Origin: Ectocarpus siliculosus
Taxonomy: Eukaryota > Sar > Phaeophyceae > Ectocarpales > Ectocarpaceae
Length of the DNA: 64,000 nt
Direction of reading: 5' to 3'
NCBI GenBank assembly: GCA_000310025.1
Contig: FN649740.1
Location: forward strand, 4,864,378-4,928,377
The notes beneath the pieces are model-generated. The model was not told the origin of the DNA. It ran no database searches and worked only from the letters and a program-made list of their open reading frames with translations. The position numbers and the translations under genes are program-made. Shown here piece after piece: positions 46,312 through 58,700 of this stretch (its first letter is position 1; each line of letters begins with the position of its first letter).

Positions 46312-49054
46312 TGTTTTTCACAAGGCCGGACACGTCGACTGTGTGAGAAACAGAATATTTCTCAAACCGTGTTGTGACGAGTCCGCGATGTTCAATTTTC
46401 GAACGTGGATACACAATTGATTGAGTTCGCTCTCAAGGAGAGCTGGACGCTTCGCGGGAAGAATGCACTACAACCAGAATCCCAGCATGATAGGGGAACC
46501 AGTGTGACCGCATACCGCTGTCGAGACATCTGATAACGATGAGAATATGTCGACACAACACTGAACACATGATGAACCGGTGTCTGTAGAATGTGGGCAA
46601 GGGTATATCGGTGGCCGTTCGAGCCATGCAAGGGGGGAGATTCAAGAGACGTGGGACCCACTACAAGTCCTTCGGGAGAACTGATATGTTTCTTCATGTG
46701 GTCGTCAGCCGTTGTGTTTTACGGGGAGGGGAATCGAAAGGGCTTCTACTACGGCATTTACTGCGGGATACATCGGGTGAAAGGCTTCAGATTTTGAACA
46801 TACCTCCTGCGCTTTGAAGACGTTGGACAGAGTACATGTAAAACGGTGTGAACCAAAGGTTGTGGTCCGCTCATGGAAATGATACGGTTTTCGGGCGAAT
46901 TCCTAGTTTCAAAATTTCTGTGCTGATTTTCTGGGTCCTGTTTTCCTTGACCCTTCGTACTTTGTACCGTTTTCGGTAGTTTTGGCGAGTGACCAAGGAA
47001 GGCTTCCGATTTCGGAAAAAATCTTTGCACAACCAGGTACTCACACTTTCTGTTTTTGTGTGACTTTTTAGGGGGGGAGGCCCGAAGTGACCACCCTTCC
47101 CGGCCCAATGCCACAATACGTTCATTGGAAAAACTAGACCATACAATTTCCTAAATTTTTACGGGCACCGTTGTCCCACACAAAGGACATGGTACATCTG
47201 CGTGCCCCCCAACCATGTGCGCTTGTTCGCGCTCGCCACGCCGGCGCGGAAGAGGGAGGGAGGGAGTAAGGGGGAGCCGACGACACGCAAGGGGGCGAAG
47301 AAACAGGAGGAGGACGTAGGGGGGGGGGGGGGGAAAAAACAAGGAGAAGGAAGAGGAGCCGGACGTACGCTCGAGGGAACGTAAGCACAACCCGAAACGG
47401 GCGTTTTGGTTGTCGTAGTGTTTCGTGTGAAAATGTCGGAGAGTGGTACAGGCGAAACGGTAGGCGACCGTTACACTCTTGGCTACATACGAGTTCCTTG
47501 CACGACATGGGTACCACGGTTTCAATCCATCATTGGGGTTCTTCATTCACGCGCGTAGAGGCGTTTCTAGTTACGCGAAATGGTGCGAGAAGATGTGGTG
47601 CGGATGATGTTCATGACTGTTGCGTGTTTTCTCCGACATCATTTAGGCCAGGCAAATTTTAGTGCCACCTAGTGTTAAATCATTTGTGTACGATAGGTTG
47701 AACAGGTTTGGTTAAACGGATTTGACTTGCGCTATTGAATGCTTACGATGAAAAAATAGCACGTTGCAAACAAAGAGGCATTCCAAGATTGGATCCTCCC
47801 GGGGGGTACCTAGGTGTGAAGGAAATCGTTTTCGCAAACCCTTGACATGTTTCATATATTTCTCTATGCTCGGGAGCGGTTCGTCAAAAAGAAAATACTC
47901 GCGAAGTATCGTTTCCCGACAGAGCTATCCGAATTTGGTACGAACCGTTGAGGAACGTCGGGGGAACGTTCATCTTCATGTATTAAACTCTACTTCGGAG
48001 AAATTAGGCCATTGACAATTTCGCTCCCGCAAAGCTTGAGAGAACTCGGAAGGTCAAGTGAAATGTTAAGACCATGCCTGCAATACTACTTACTGCTTTG
48101 TTTGACGGTATTCCTCTCTGTGAAGACTGTGCGCAAAAATGATCAGCTGCGAAGCCCGCGCGGAAGACGCGTCGGAATACAGACCTGTATCCCTACATGT
48201 GGCTCCCGAACAACACCTTTGCCCTGTTGCCCTAAAAAGTAGCGCCAGCTCTAATGCAGTGCTCTGCAACGCCCAACGTCCTTGGCGGCCATTGCTTCCC
48301 TTTTTTTTCGTCGCGGACTGTCTAGTTTTCGCTATTTAGTCTAGCTCTCAGAAGCCGGTATGTTTCACTCAGGCTGACTCTTTTGCACCGGGCGCCTCGC
48401 AGCGGGGAGTTTAGGCCTACTCTCAATTGTAGACGGTTGTTTCTCCGGCTCGCCCCCGCGAGGACGCCGTTTGGCCTCCCTCTTCGCAGAGACCACGGGA
48501 CACTCTCCCTCCGCAAGACCCCGCCGTGGCGGGTTCCGGGCGTAATATAGCAACAAATATCAAAGGGACGTGCCGTATTGAACACCCTGTCGATTACCCT
48601 TCCCACGGGAAGAAATCTCATTTTAAAAGCGGAGGAGCAAACGTGTACTGTTCGCGAGGGATGTGTATTCAAAACCGATAACAGGTTGAAGGTGTTTGGT
48701 TCAAGGTGTACCTGTGCACACCCTTGCACATTCTCTGCAGACACACCGGTTCAGCAGGTGTTCACAAGCAAAGATTGTCGGCAGCGCAAGTGGGCAGAGC
48801 TTTCGTGTCACCATTTTCTTGCCAACCTCACATGTCCTGAAATCGGTAACCGGTCCCAGGAACAAAACGTACTCTACAGTACTTATGGCGATTTTCTGGC
48901 TGTACTGTTGTATGCTTCCCGCGAAAGCTTCAGCTCTCCTTGAGAGTCAAACAATGTACAGCAAGAATCAATCGCTAAGCCAGCTGATAAATAAAACATC
49001 GCGGTCGTGCCAGGAAGGTCAGAAGGTGTACGTGTCGGTTCTTGTGACAAAACT
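46312..49054. other. Spacer between the convergent genes A and B (centre of the inverted duplication)
   Basis: Homology of the arms continues past the stop codons: GGAGAGCTG..GCTT and GAACCGGTGT blocks occur at 46430-46615 on the plus strand and 48915-48705 on the minus strand. The middle 2.1 kb (about 46616-48704) is unique. It holds a purine-rich tract with a G15 run near 47320-47335 and copy 2 of a dispersed repeat. No gene recognised; the 3' untranslated ends of both genes must lie here. Confidence 0.65.
47928..48330 (+). repeat. Dispersed repeat, copy 2 (partner at 7683-8200)
   Basis: Contains the same ordered blocks as copy 1 (CGGGGGAACGTTCATC, AATGATCAGCTGCGAA, GCCCGCGCGG, AATGCAGTGCTCTG). 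It lies in the spacer between the two receptor genes. Confidence 0.6.
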
Positions 49055-52000
49055 TTACAAGGAGTCCAGTACTTCCAAGAGGAAGTCGGCGCCCTCTTCA
49101 ACAAAGTCGCCCAGCACACCAGTCATGAGCAGTATCACCGGCTGCTGCAGGGTAGATTCTACTACCAGCGCCAAGACGCAGGTTGTGAGCCAGTCGGTAC
49201 AAGTAGCTCTGGTCAGGAGAGTGTTGCAGTGACGGGAGAGAAGGCCATCCATGGGATCCATGGGGCAGCAAGGCCAGGAATAAATGGGTGGGTCAAAAAT
49301 CCGCAAACAATCCGCATACATCCAGGACGAAAACACGTGTGCATGTGCAAGTTTGAAATTTCTGCAGCCAGCCAACTTGAGGTACATGCTCAAAATGGCC
49401 AACACCAATGCAGGGCAAAAAATGTGATGGGGGTTCATGGACGATGACATATGCCTGTGATGATTAACTTTTGCCAGTTGTCGAGCACGAACAAACCTTT
49501 GTGGTGGTCTGTGTAGACAAGCAAACTACGCTGCCTTCTATTGGTGGCAGCTTCAAATAAGCTTCCATTCATTGAAGCCTCCACGGCTTGCACGGCAGCT
49601 GCTGTGGCCTTTTTTTCACGGCTTTTCCACGCACAGACACAACGAAAAGATCCCACATGACTGCCCCGTGGACATCACAGTAAATGCCCCCCGCTAATTG
49701 CCATGAACCATGAACAACTGCAATGATCATTGGTTTTTTATTCGCCAGTACCGTTTGTGTGTGACGGCGGCAAATCGTATTCAAAGAGGGAGGAAATCAA
49801 TTTGTCCAGTACCGTGACAGCCTCCCAAACCTTACATGTAGCTTTTTACAGAATGATTTTTGTCGAAGGGGCTGTTCGTACATTGTGATCGGCGTGGCGT
49901 TGTTTGTCGTAGTGCTTAACACTTAATTTTGATTCCTCTGGACGTTCAACATGATTGCGATGTGTTCGAAAGGCATGGAAAGAAGTGAACGCATCACCGA
50001 AGCTCGTCGTCGCACCACAGTCCACCAGTACCACAGTTTGGCGCTTCCAAGGGATGCAATCGGAAGATGCGGAATCAATGCGTGTCACTGAGTAATCGTC
50101 AAGCGCGGAAGAAGCGAACGGACCCGTTAACAACCCGGAAGTCAAAGGAAACTAGTCGCGATTCATCAGACAGAACAAAGGGGGGCTCACCGGTCAAATT
50201 TTATCGCGAAGACGAGGTTGGTGTACGCCAGGCAAAGAATGACCACGTACACCACGGAGTGAACCAAGACGCGCATCACGGAACGCCTTAGCCTGCACTC
50301 GTCCAGCCAGGAGTTGAATTCGAGGACTCGGGTAGTTCTCGTCACGGCGCGGTGCATCCTGCAGAGAGCATTGGTCAAAAAGAATCAAACAATGGCGCTG
50401 CAGTGTCGTTCGATATTCGCAGCAGTGTAATGCCCATAAGCGAGACTTGCGGGGACGTCCGAGCCAGATGATGGCACAATGTCACGAGGTCACCCATGTT
50501 TGACCTCTGATCAACTTGGCTGATGCAAGCGAGTTTCTACCATACACAAACCCTCCTGAACCAACCTGCGTTTACCGTAATACCTTGCACATCCAGTCGA
50601 GTGCTTCACCTGAAAGCTTGCTGCACACGTTGGGCCGCGGAATGCATGGAAGGCAACGGGTGAGACCATGCTGTGATTAGGTCTTCCTGACAGACGCCTC
50701 GCAATAACCGTTCGTTCTTCCTGTGCACCTTGAGGAAGTATGCGCAAACTAGGGTGCTCAGCCCCCCGAACGCGGCTCCTGTTGCGCCAGAAGGGACAGT
50801 GGAAATTGACCCGGAAGAGAGAGCTCAATGGGTGGAAGAGTCGTACCACACGTGATGTCTTCCGAAAGCGAATGGCTATATGAGAAACACGAGGTCGCGG
50901 GAGATGTACAACAAACCCACTCTCGAAAATCACCATCGTATGCAGAGAGCGCAGGGAGCAACACGGCACGGAAATAAGATATTGTAGACTATGGCTGAAG
51001 CAACAAACAGACAAATAGGCAATAGCCACTGCAGCTACTGTTCGCTTTCGGCCACCCAGAGGGCAACGTTTATCACCTGTGGCGAGGCCAATGCTGGAGT
51101 CAAAAAGAATCGCACCACAAAGCACTAGAGCAGGTGCAATCACAGCTTGAAACGCCATTGCCTGACATGGTCCGGAGCACAACAGAGAGTGGCGAGGGCT
51201 ACGTTGGGACAATCGATTTCTGTTGGTATATGTATGGGAACATTGGCTAGATTCGGAGTTGTTGCGCTTGCCTTCCACCAAGCGGGCAACCTCACGTGTG
51301 GGATGCATTAAAGCGAATCGATAACAAAATTCCCTCTCGGATAAGGCCATGACCACGTCATTCCCCACCTGAGACATGATAGTGACTCGGTGCGTTACCA
51401 CCCCGTATACTGAAAACGGGCAAAGCAGGGCGCATAGAATACCCAGCGACGCCGTTGCGTTGTGTAGCATTTCGGCTTGATTTCCCCCAGCAGCCCCCTC
51501 TGCCTCGCGCATCACTCGAAATACCTGTGAGTCGATTGGGCGATGCAAAACTATAATAGAACTGTCTTCGAGCACGACTATATACGACGAAACTTCATTC
51601 TTGGGAGAACAGTCACGCAAGTAAACACTCAGTTCTTCCTCCAGTGTGTGAGCCTGGAATGAAAGTCAAAGAGAACTTTGGCAAAAGCAGCCAAAGCAAT
51701 TTTCCTTCTCTGCGCGAGGTCAAAAGCACGGATCGCGCCAAGAAGCCAAACTAAACAGGCAACACTATGTGTATCGTCAGGTCCGACCAGGAAAGGAGTC
51801 CCCGATTTGGACGAACGTACTATGCCACCATTCACTCTTGATTGCATTGACATATAGCCATGTGGCCTCACCATCGGAACAAATATTGCCATACACAGCG
51901 GCACGAACGTGTACAGGGCCACCAGCACTCTTTGGGTCACGATTAACTCCCTGTAAACGTCCGTCTTGTTGGTACCAACCCCACCCGCGTTGTCAACAAC

Positions 52001-55000
52001 ATGTGCTGCCGGGAGAATGAGCGCTGGTCTCTTCGCCCTGCGAGTAGGCACATTTGGGTGCAAAGAAAAATGCAGGGGAAACGCTTATCGTTCAACCGCC
52101 TGCAGGGACGCAGCATCAAGGAGGCCGTACAAGCCCTCCTAGACAATACTCATGTTTTGAAATTGTTGTAGGCGTGTCACAGCGGGCTCTTGCTGCCTGT
52201 GAAACACGACGAAGTAGGGGCTTCCATGTACCATCAAGAGAATGACCAAAGGTGAACACCTGTCCCAACGGTGCTCCGGAGTGGAAAACCTGAAAAAGAA
52301 CGGCCCCCTAAGCCGGAAATCTTCCCTTCGCGATTGGTTGGCTGTGGGTCACACCAGTCACTCGTTCCGTATTTCCCAAAGCAGACAAAACACTCGCCTG
52401 TGGTTCGTTAGTTGCGGTAGCAGCGGGACCGTGATGGCGGCGTTTTCCACGACGGGACCTCGCATAGGGCCCTTCGGCTTAGCCCGTGCTAAAAAAAGGC
52501 AACAACGTGTAAGCGTCGGCCAGCCCGAGATATAGTTTGGCTTGAGACACAACGAATGCGGAAGGTTCAATTAGCCGGCGTATCCGTGGCGATCGGTGAT
52601 GCTTTGGAGCTTCGGCAAATTCCAATCCGTCTATTTGGCTAGTTACGCATCACTTTCGCCTCAAACGCAAGAGGCGAGGCAACCACCTGGATTGAACGGG
52701 TTTGGTAAAGCTCACCAGCTGAGAGTGCAGGGTGGAATTCCTCATGCTGCTTTTTCACGAGCCCGTCCTGGAGACTGACAACTTGCTCATGATGTCGAAA
52801 CCGCTGTGGCCCTAGCACGTTGTGGTGCTTCCTTACTCGAGGAAGCGTCTGTGATGATGGCGGGGTGTTGGCCATTCTCACCATGGCAGGGAATACCAGA
52901 GCGGTTGGGACCATGAAGAGCGCCGTGGTGGCGGTCATTTCCGCCTTGGATGAGTGTCCACAAAGGCAGGGGTGTATCTCTGTCAGCTTGTGAAACCGCA
53001 ACCGCACTTTACGGTACTAGAAGTATACGGTTTGGGGTTTGGTGATTATTGATAGACGCGATTCAAGGCACCGTCCTATCGAAACGACCTTGTCTGTGGG
53101 CCCACAACAGGAGACTCGAAAACACTACTGTTCTCTTAACTCGCGCCAATGGGCGCTTCCCTAACAATTAAACAAGTCGTCCACGACGCAAAGACTCCAA
53201 AGGAACCGGCGGCAAATGCCTTATCGTGAGGGTATTTATTGTCTACTGCCGGTTTTAATCAATCAAGACGACACAGGCTGTCGTTCGAAGTCGCCAAGAG
53301 AATGAAGGGCGCCGTATGAGTTTTCCTCAACACTATTCATTCCCTTTACACCTGCTGCGCTGATGAGTTGTCAATCCGTTGTCCGTGTGCGTGATCGAAT
53401 CATCGAAAAGTAACGGATGTGATCACGCGATACCTTGCGCCAGAGATCGAAAGTACCTTTTGCCGAATGCTGACTTGACTCTTGCCGTAGAATACTGCCT
53501 GGAGAGCCACCGCGCTCATCCAGTCAGCTAGCAGTATCACGAGGTGCTGAGACCTGGGTAGAAATTGCCAACAAGATTATCTCAATGAGCACCGTTCAAA
53601 ACAATCAGGCGACTTATAGCGGGCCGGTAGTCGAATGCCTAAGTTCCCCACCAAGATTCAAAGAGTCCCATCCAGAATAACAGAAATCATAGTTAAAGCG
53701 ATAAAACTGACCACTAAATGAATACCAGGAACACTACAGTATTAGGAGAAATATTCGATCCACCTCGTGAGAAGCGTCTTCTTGAAGTGCTCGGTCGGCG
53801 AGCCCCATAGATGTCGCCAGGCATGGTTCATAAATACGCTCTTCGCAGAAGCCTAGTATGTCGAGCGCGCACCAAGCGGAGGATACATACAGGAGGTTCA
53901 AAGCAGCGAGACGTGGAACAGACCACGCGCAGCTCAGGATGTTTGGAATCTTCCTGAACGATGTCGAATGGCGCAGCTTCATTCACGGCCTAATAGGCCA
54001 CGGTTGCTTGTTGAGAATTCGACCGCTCCACGCGTAGCAGGCATACGTTTCAGTACATCGTCCACGCCAAACGACTACGATAGGATGTACAGTTACTTCC
54101 TCACCGTAGCCAAACAGTCCGTTCTCTTCGATGGTGCAATATTGTGGATCTGGAGGTAGCCGCTATCCAGCTGGTTGCTATTGGCAACATATTTGTGTGC
54201 CTCGCGCGCTTTCTCCTTCATCTGTGGAGTTACGGTGGTCGATGGAAACATGCATTAGACTTTGGTATGCTTTGAGAGTATTCGTTTCAAACTGTCGGAT
54301 GGCCCAATAGGGTAGTAAACGGCTGTAGCCAACGAGACAAACGTAGAGCGTGGAGAGAGCTCTGAGGAAAGGGAAGCATATATTCCGCTGAACACCAATT
54401 CTCAGCGCACTGGACTCCTCCTGGCTACGACGAGGCGTTTTTCCTTTTTGGGGGGTCCATAAGACGGCCACCTGCAGAGCATTTGTGGGGGGGTAGTCAA
54501 ATTTCGATGCACTCGTTTCTCAGCACCGTCATGTTGTCCCTGGTCTGCACGGCGGTAGACAAGATCGTCAAGGTGTGCGGCTTGAGCGTGAGATTGCCAC
54601 CGTGGTGCCACCGCGGCGTGAGTCATGCGTTTGCTATGTAGCAGAGGACAGACGCCTCGTGTGAGGTGTGAGGTGTGCTGCAATGGCTGTAACGTTGGAG
54701 GAGGTAAGGGGTGAGATTTCTCGGCCTGCTCGGCACCGGATCTCTGCGAAGTAGGGCAACAAGAAACCAACGGCGAAACAAAACCTCTGTGACCACTGGC
54801 GGGCGCTGAGGTTTCTCACACTAGGAGACATGACACAAAGTGATTCGTGATCCTATCTGTTGGATGAATCCCTACGCCGCACAGAATTGGAAGCACAGGG
54901 TCGATCACGACGTGCAAGCAATCACCCACGGAAGGACTGAAAAACATTTGGTCACGATTCATCACTCATCTGCCCAGCGACTTACCCGGGATTGCACCGG

Positions 55001-55798
55001 TTGGTCCTCGCGAGAGCACCTGCCCCGGCCCAGGTATGAGTGTCGCAGAATGGCGAGATACTGATGGTCTACACCCCGCTTGATATCCTGAGACAGGGAA
55101 ACCGATAGAAGAATGCACATTAGGAAAATGAGCGAACGGTTTGGCCGAAACAACGCTCACCGCCCACGCTGTTTCTAGTTTCTTTCACTCTACGGTCTTG
55201 AAAATCGTCAACGGCGCCGGGCATCCCGTTACTATGGCGTGCGGCGTACAGATGCGCAACCCGAAAAACAGGGCGCGCGTATTCTGTGACGAGGGTGTTC
55301 TGCGTAGTGCTTGTGTAAGCCCCTAGAAGCGTTTGGCCCATGGTACATGCATTGATGAGTAGATACAGGGCAACCACGTCAGCATCAAAATATCCGTGGG
55401 CACACAGGGACAGAGTTGGAGGTACGAACAAAACTCCCGATGTTTTCCATCCACTACTATTGTACGTGAAGGAGACCAATCGAGAACCATCCAACGCACA
55501 ACGCCATGTCACCTGTCCGTGACCATGTAGCATTCCCTGATAGGTTTTCGAGAGCCGACGACCGTACGATCGCCCACAGGCGAAATAAGGTATTGAAACC
55601 AGTTCCGAGTTTCGGAGGGACCACCAAAGCTTGGGCTATGAAATATTTTCAAAACTTTCGACGGGCTTGCTCTCGTCGGGGTTCAACGACATTCGTCCGA
55701 TCCAATCTTACCTGCCAGTGCAGCAACGCAGCAGGCGCCAGAAAAAGGACCATGACCATGCTCAGGAACAGGATGGCCGGCCAGCTTTCAGCCCAATA
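49055..55798 (-). other. Gene B membrane domain
   Basis: Exons (minus strand): 55798-55712, 55087-54986, 53852-53764, 53553-53457, 52944-52837, one near 52450-52394 (uncertain), 52037-51872, 51524-51369, 51161-51077, 50778-50610, 50358-50191, 49208-49055. Hydrophobic segments include AILFLSMVMVLFLAPAAL, HLVILLADWMSAVALQAVFY, VLVALYTFVPLCMAIFV, FGGLSTLVCAYFL, VVYVVILCLAYTNLVFAI and LTTCVLALVVESTLQQPVIL. Confidence 0.8.
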
Positions 55799-58700
55799 CT
55801 ACAGAGGTCCAGCAAATATCGTGTAGGCACGAAGAGGGGCGTCATTGAAATCATGGCCATCGGGAAAACAAAGTCAATGGTCAGGTGTGCGCGTTTGGTG
55901 CACCACGTAAGGCCCAGCTTGAATCAACAACCTCGCTCTAGAACTTCATTCTGGTTTCTAATAGCCTCCCATACGTGATCGTGATGATCGACTGTGGGCA
56001 CTCATTCGTTGATTATCCACCGTGTAGGCTGTCTGTATTGGGCCAGTACAAGAGGTAGATTCGACATATGTTCGCAACGATACACAAACGATCATCCATC
56101 AATCGGTGAGCACCCTTCGCAAGAATTGACTCTTCTTCGAAGCCGTCTTTCGCGACTTGCAATTTGTTGCAAGGCTGTATTCCTACCAAACAATGGTGTC
56201 CCGCGCCAGAGCCCGCTTTACCTCTCGTAGAACATTGGTGTCTGTTAGCCGGTCGGCGGTAATCCACTGAACTGATGCGCTCTGTTCCTGTGCTATCGCG
56301 AAAGGACTCAGATGAAAGGTCGAACAGGTTATCGAGGAGGCTCCGCCCACTTCATTGGTAGAAGACCCTAGAACGATGCCGTCCGACTTCCACTCGTTGC
56401 TAACTTCGGACCAATACGCACAAGTGGGCGTAATGCCATCTGGTGCCCATGGCGGTATCACCACCTGCGGTGTCAACGATGCCCACAAGCGTGTACAATG
56501 GGTTCTATGGAGCTGAGAACATTGTTTTGACAACAACACCGGTCTACCTAGTGAACGGGTCTACCACGCCGGCCCGATGCCGTTTAATGCGGCAACCACC
56601 CATCATAATATGCCACCGACTACGATCCTCAATGCTCATCAGCTCCTCTGGTTTGATGAAGAATGACCTGCTCACCTTGGTTGGAACGAAGAACTTCACA
56701 GGAAAGGCCAAGTCGTGGATAGCTCTGCCTTCTGCATCCCACGCGTTGATTGTTGTGATGTTTCTTGGCTCTGCGAAAGATCCAGACAAACATGCCATAT
56801 CGAGAAGTTGTGTCACATCCCCATGTAACAGCAACGTCAAATATTGAAAGGCGCGTCATGGTGCCAAAGAGGTTGCCTTTCGCGTGAAGTGTGATCGATA
56901 TTTGTCACCCATCACACCGAACCAACATATGTGGTATGCACGTAACAGTGCCTATTATCTGCTCGCCTTCAGCAGATCTATTGTTTGTATCTTTAACTGC
57001 GTACGAACCCAAACCCTGGTTGGTCTTTGGCACGGCCAAGTATATTCACCGAAACGCATACCTTCCGATTCGAACGTGCCTAGCGATGTCACCGCCACAA
57101 CGAACGTGGAATTGTCTTCGACGCCGGCCGGTGCCATCCAGTCTTCAAACGACACTTGTGCTCCGTTCTCGCCAACAGAGACAACAGCCTCATGAATGGA
57201 GGACTCGGCGACCTTCGCTGCCTACTCCAATCATGCAAATGGATCGTGTCATGCATGAGCTTTGGCGACTTGAGGCATTGTAGAGGTGATGTATGACGGA
57301 GTGTTTGGTACTGACAAACGAGTAAGGGTGAAATAAAGGCTCAGTCGTGGAAAGGGTAAGGCAAACCCACCTGCAGATCGACAGAGCCAGTACTGACTTG
57401 ATCCACCTCTTCACCCGCCTCGGATCCGATCGCCACAGCGCGTCCAAGGCTGCCGAGAAGCATGAGGGTGCCGTTTCTGCCGGAGTAGTAGCCGTTACCT
57501 TCAGCGACCGACGATGATACATTACTCTCGTGTAGGAGAACACCTACAGTCTGAGAAAATGTGAGCAGTACAACGAAACGTGACGTGCAAACGGGTGAAG
57601 GTCACGTTCGAATCGTAATACATAACCGAATATGGTCGGTCGCGAATCAGACCGCCTGGCCCGTGCACAGGTTGACAGTTTGAATAACATGTGTATTTTG
57701 GCAATTCGTTCGACGGTAGAGATCAGACAACAATTATCTGCTCGAGAACGGGGAGACAATGTTTTCAAAGCTGCCCGTGTGGATGAGATGTTGTTTGCAA
57801 ATTTACTACAGTTGCATCTGACACATGATGAATCAAGCGGCCGCGATGTATGAGCGTGAAACAAGTTAATCTAAACCCACCCGCGGGTCATGGCGAGGGC
57901 CGACACAATCATGTTCTCTCTCAGAAACGCGCGAACCATGCGAAGCTTCACACCTGCAAAAGAGAAGCCGCTGGGCCAGACTCCAGCACCTGCCCGTCTT
58001 CCGTCGATACTTTGATCATGTCTTCTACCACACCCGATACCTCTTCCAGCGTCGTACTGCTCAATATTCCGCTCTCCTGGCAAGTGCCGATACGAAATTG
58101 TAGCATAGCGACGTGTTGACGTCGCATTTCTTTACTGCCAAACTCGCTTGGTAATAGAATTCCCATCGTTACTGCCACTGGAATAACAACAGAAACATTT
58201 TCACGGCGCCTCCATCTCACCCTCTTACGCCGTTATAATATTTTTCCAAGAGATCTATCTGCACGAAACACATGAAAATGTTTCGGCGTGTGTCTTGCTT
58301 GGTAAAGCTTCTACCCGAGGCGGAGATGACGACTCAGATGACTTGGATGTGGTTCCACCATCAGATTTCGTAGTCTTCTTACAGTAGACCCACTTGTACC
58401 CCACTCACCGCATGTGATGTAACTGCTGCCGCCAATGTGTCTGCCCCCATCTGAACTGCTCCGAAGCCTGAGTCCAATGCAAGGTATGAGTCTGCTACGA
58501 AAGTGATGATGGCGTGCTGGGATGCAAGCAGGCCGAACACGAGGTTTTCCAACGAGGCCAATCACATGGTGAGCCACATAGGGTTTCTCCCCTCCACCAA
58601 TAGCGCATGAGCTCAACAACTCGTCGGCAGTGAACTAAGGCATGAGTTCGTGGTTTCCTACCGAAAGCTTTCGCCCAAGCATGTAAGTATCTCGTGTGGA

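Noticed and set aside
50511-51620. A single 369-codon uninterrupted frame on the minus strand
   Set aside because: It reads through introns of gene B between exons 51524-51369, 51161-51077 and 50778-50610; matching exon borders in gene A show that the intervening sequence is spliced out.
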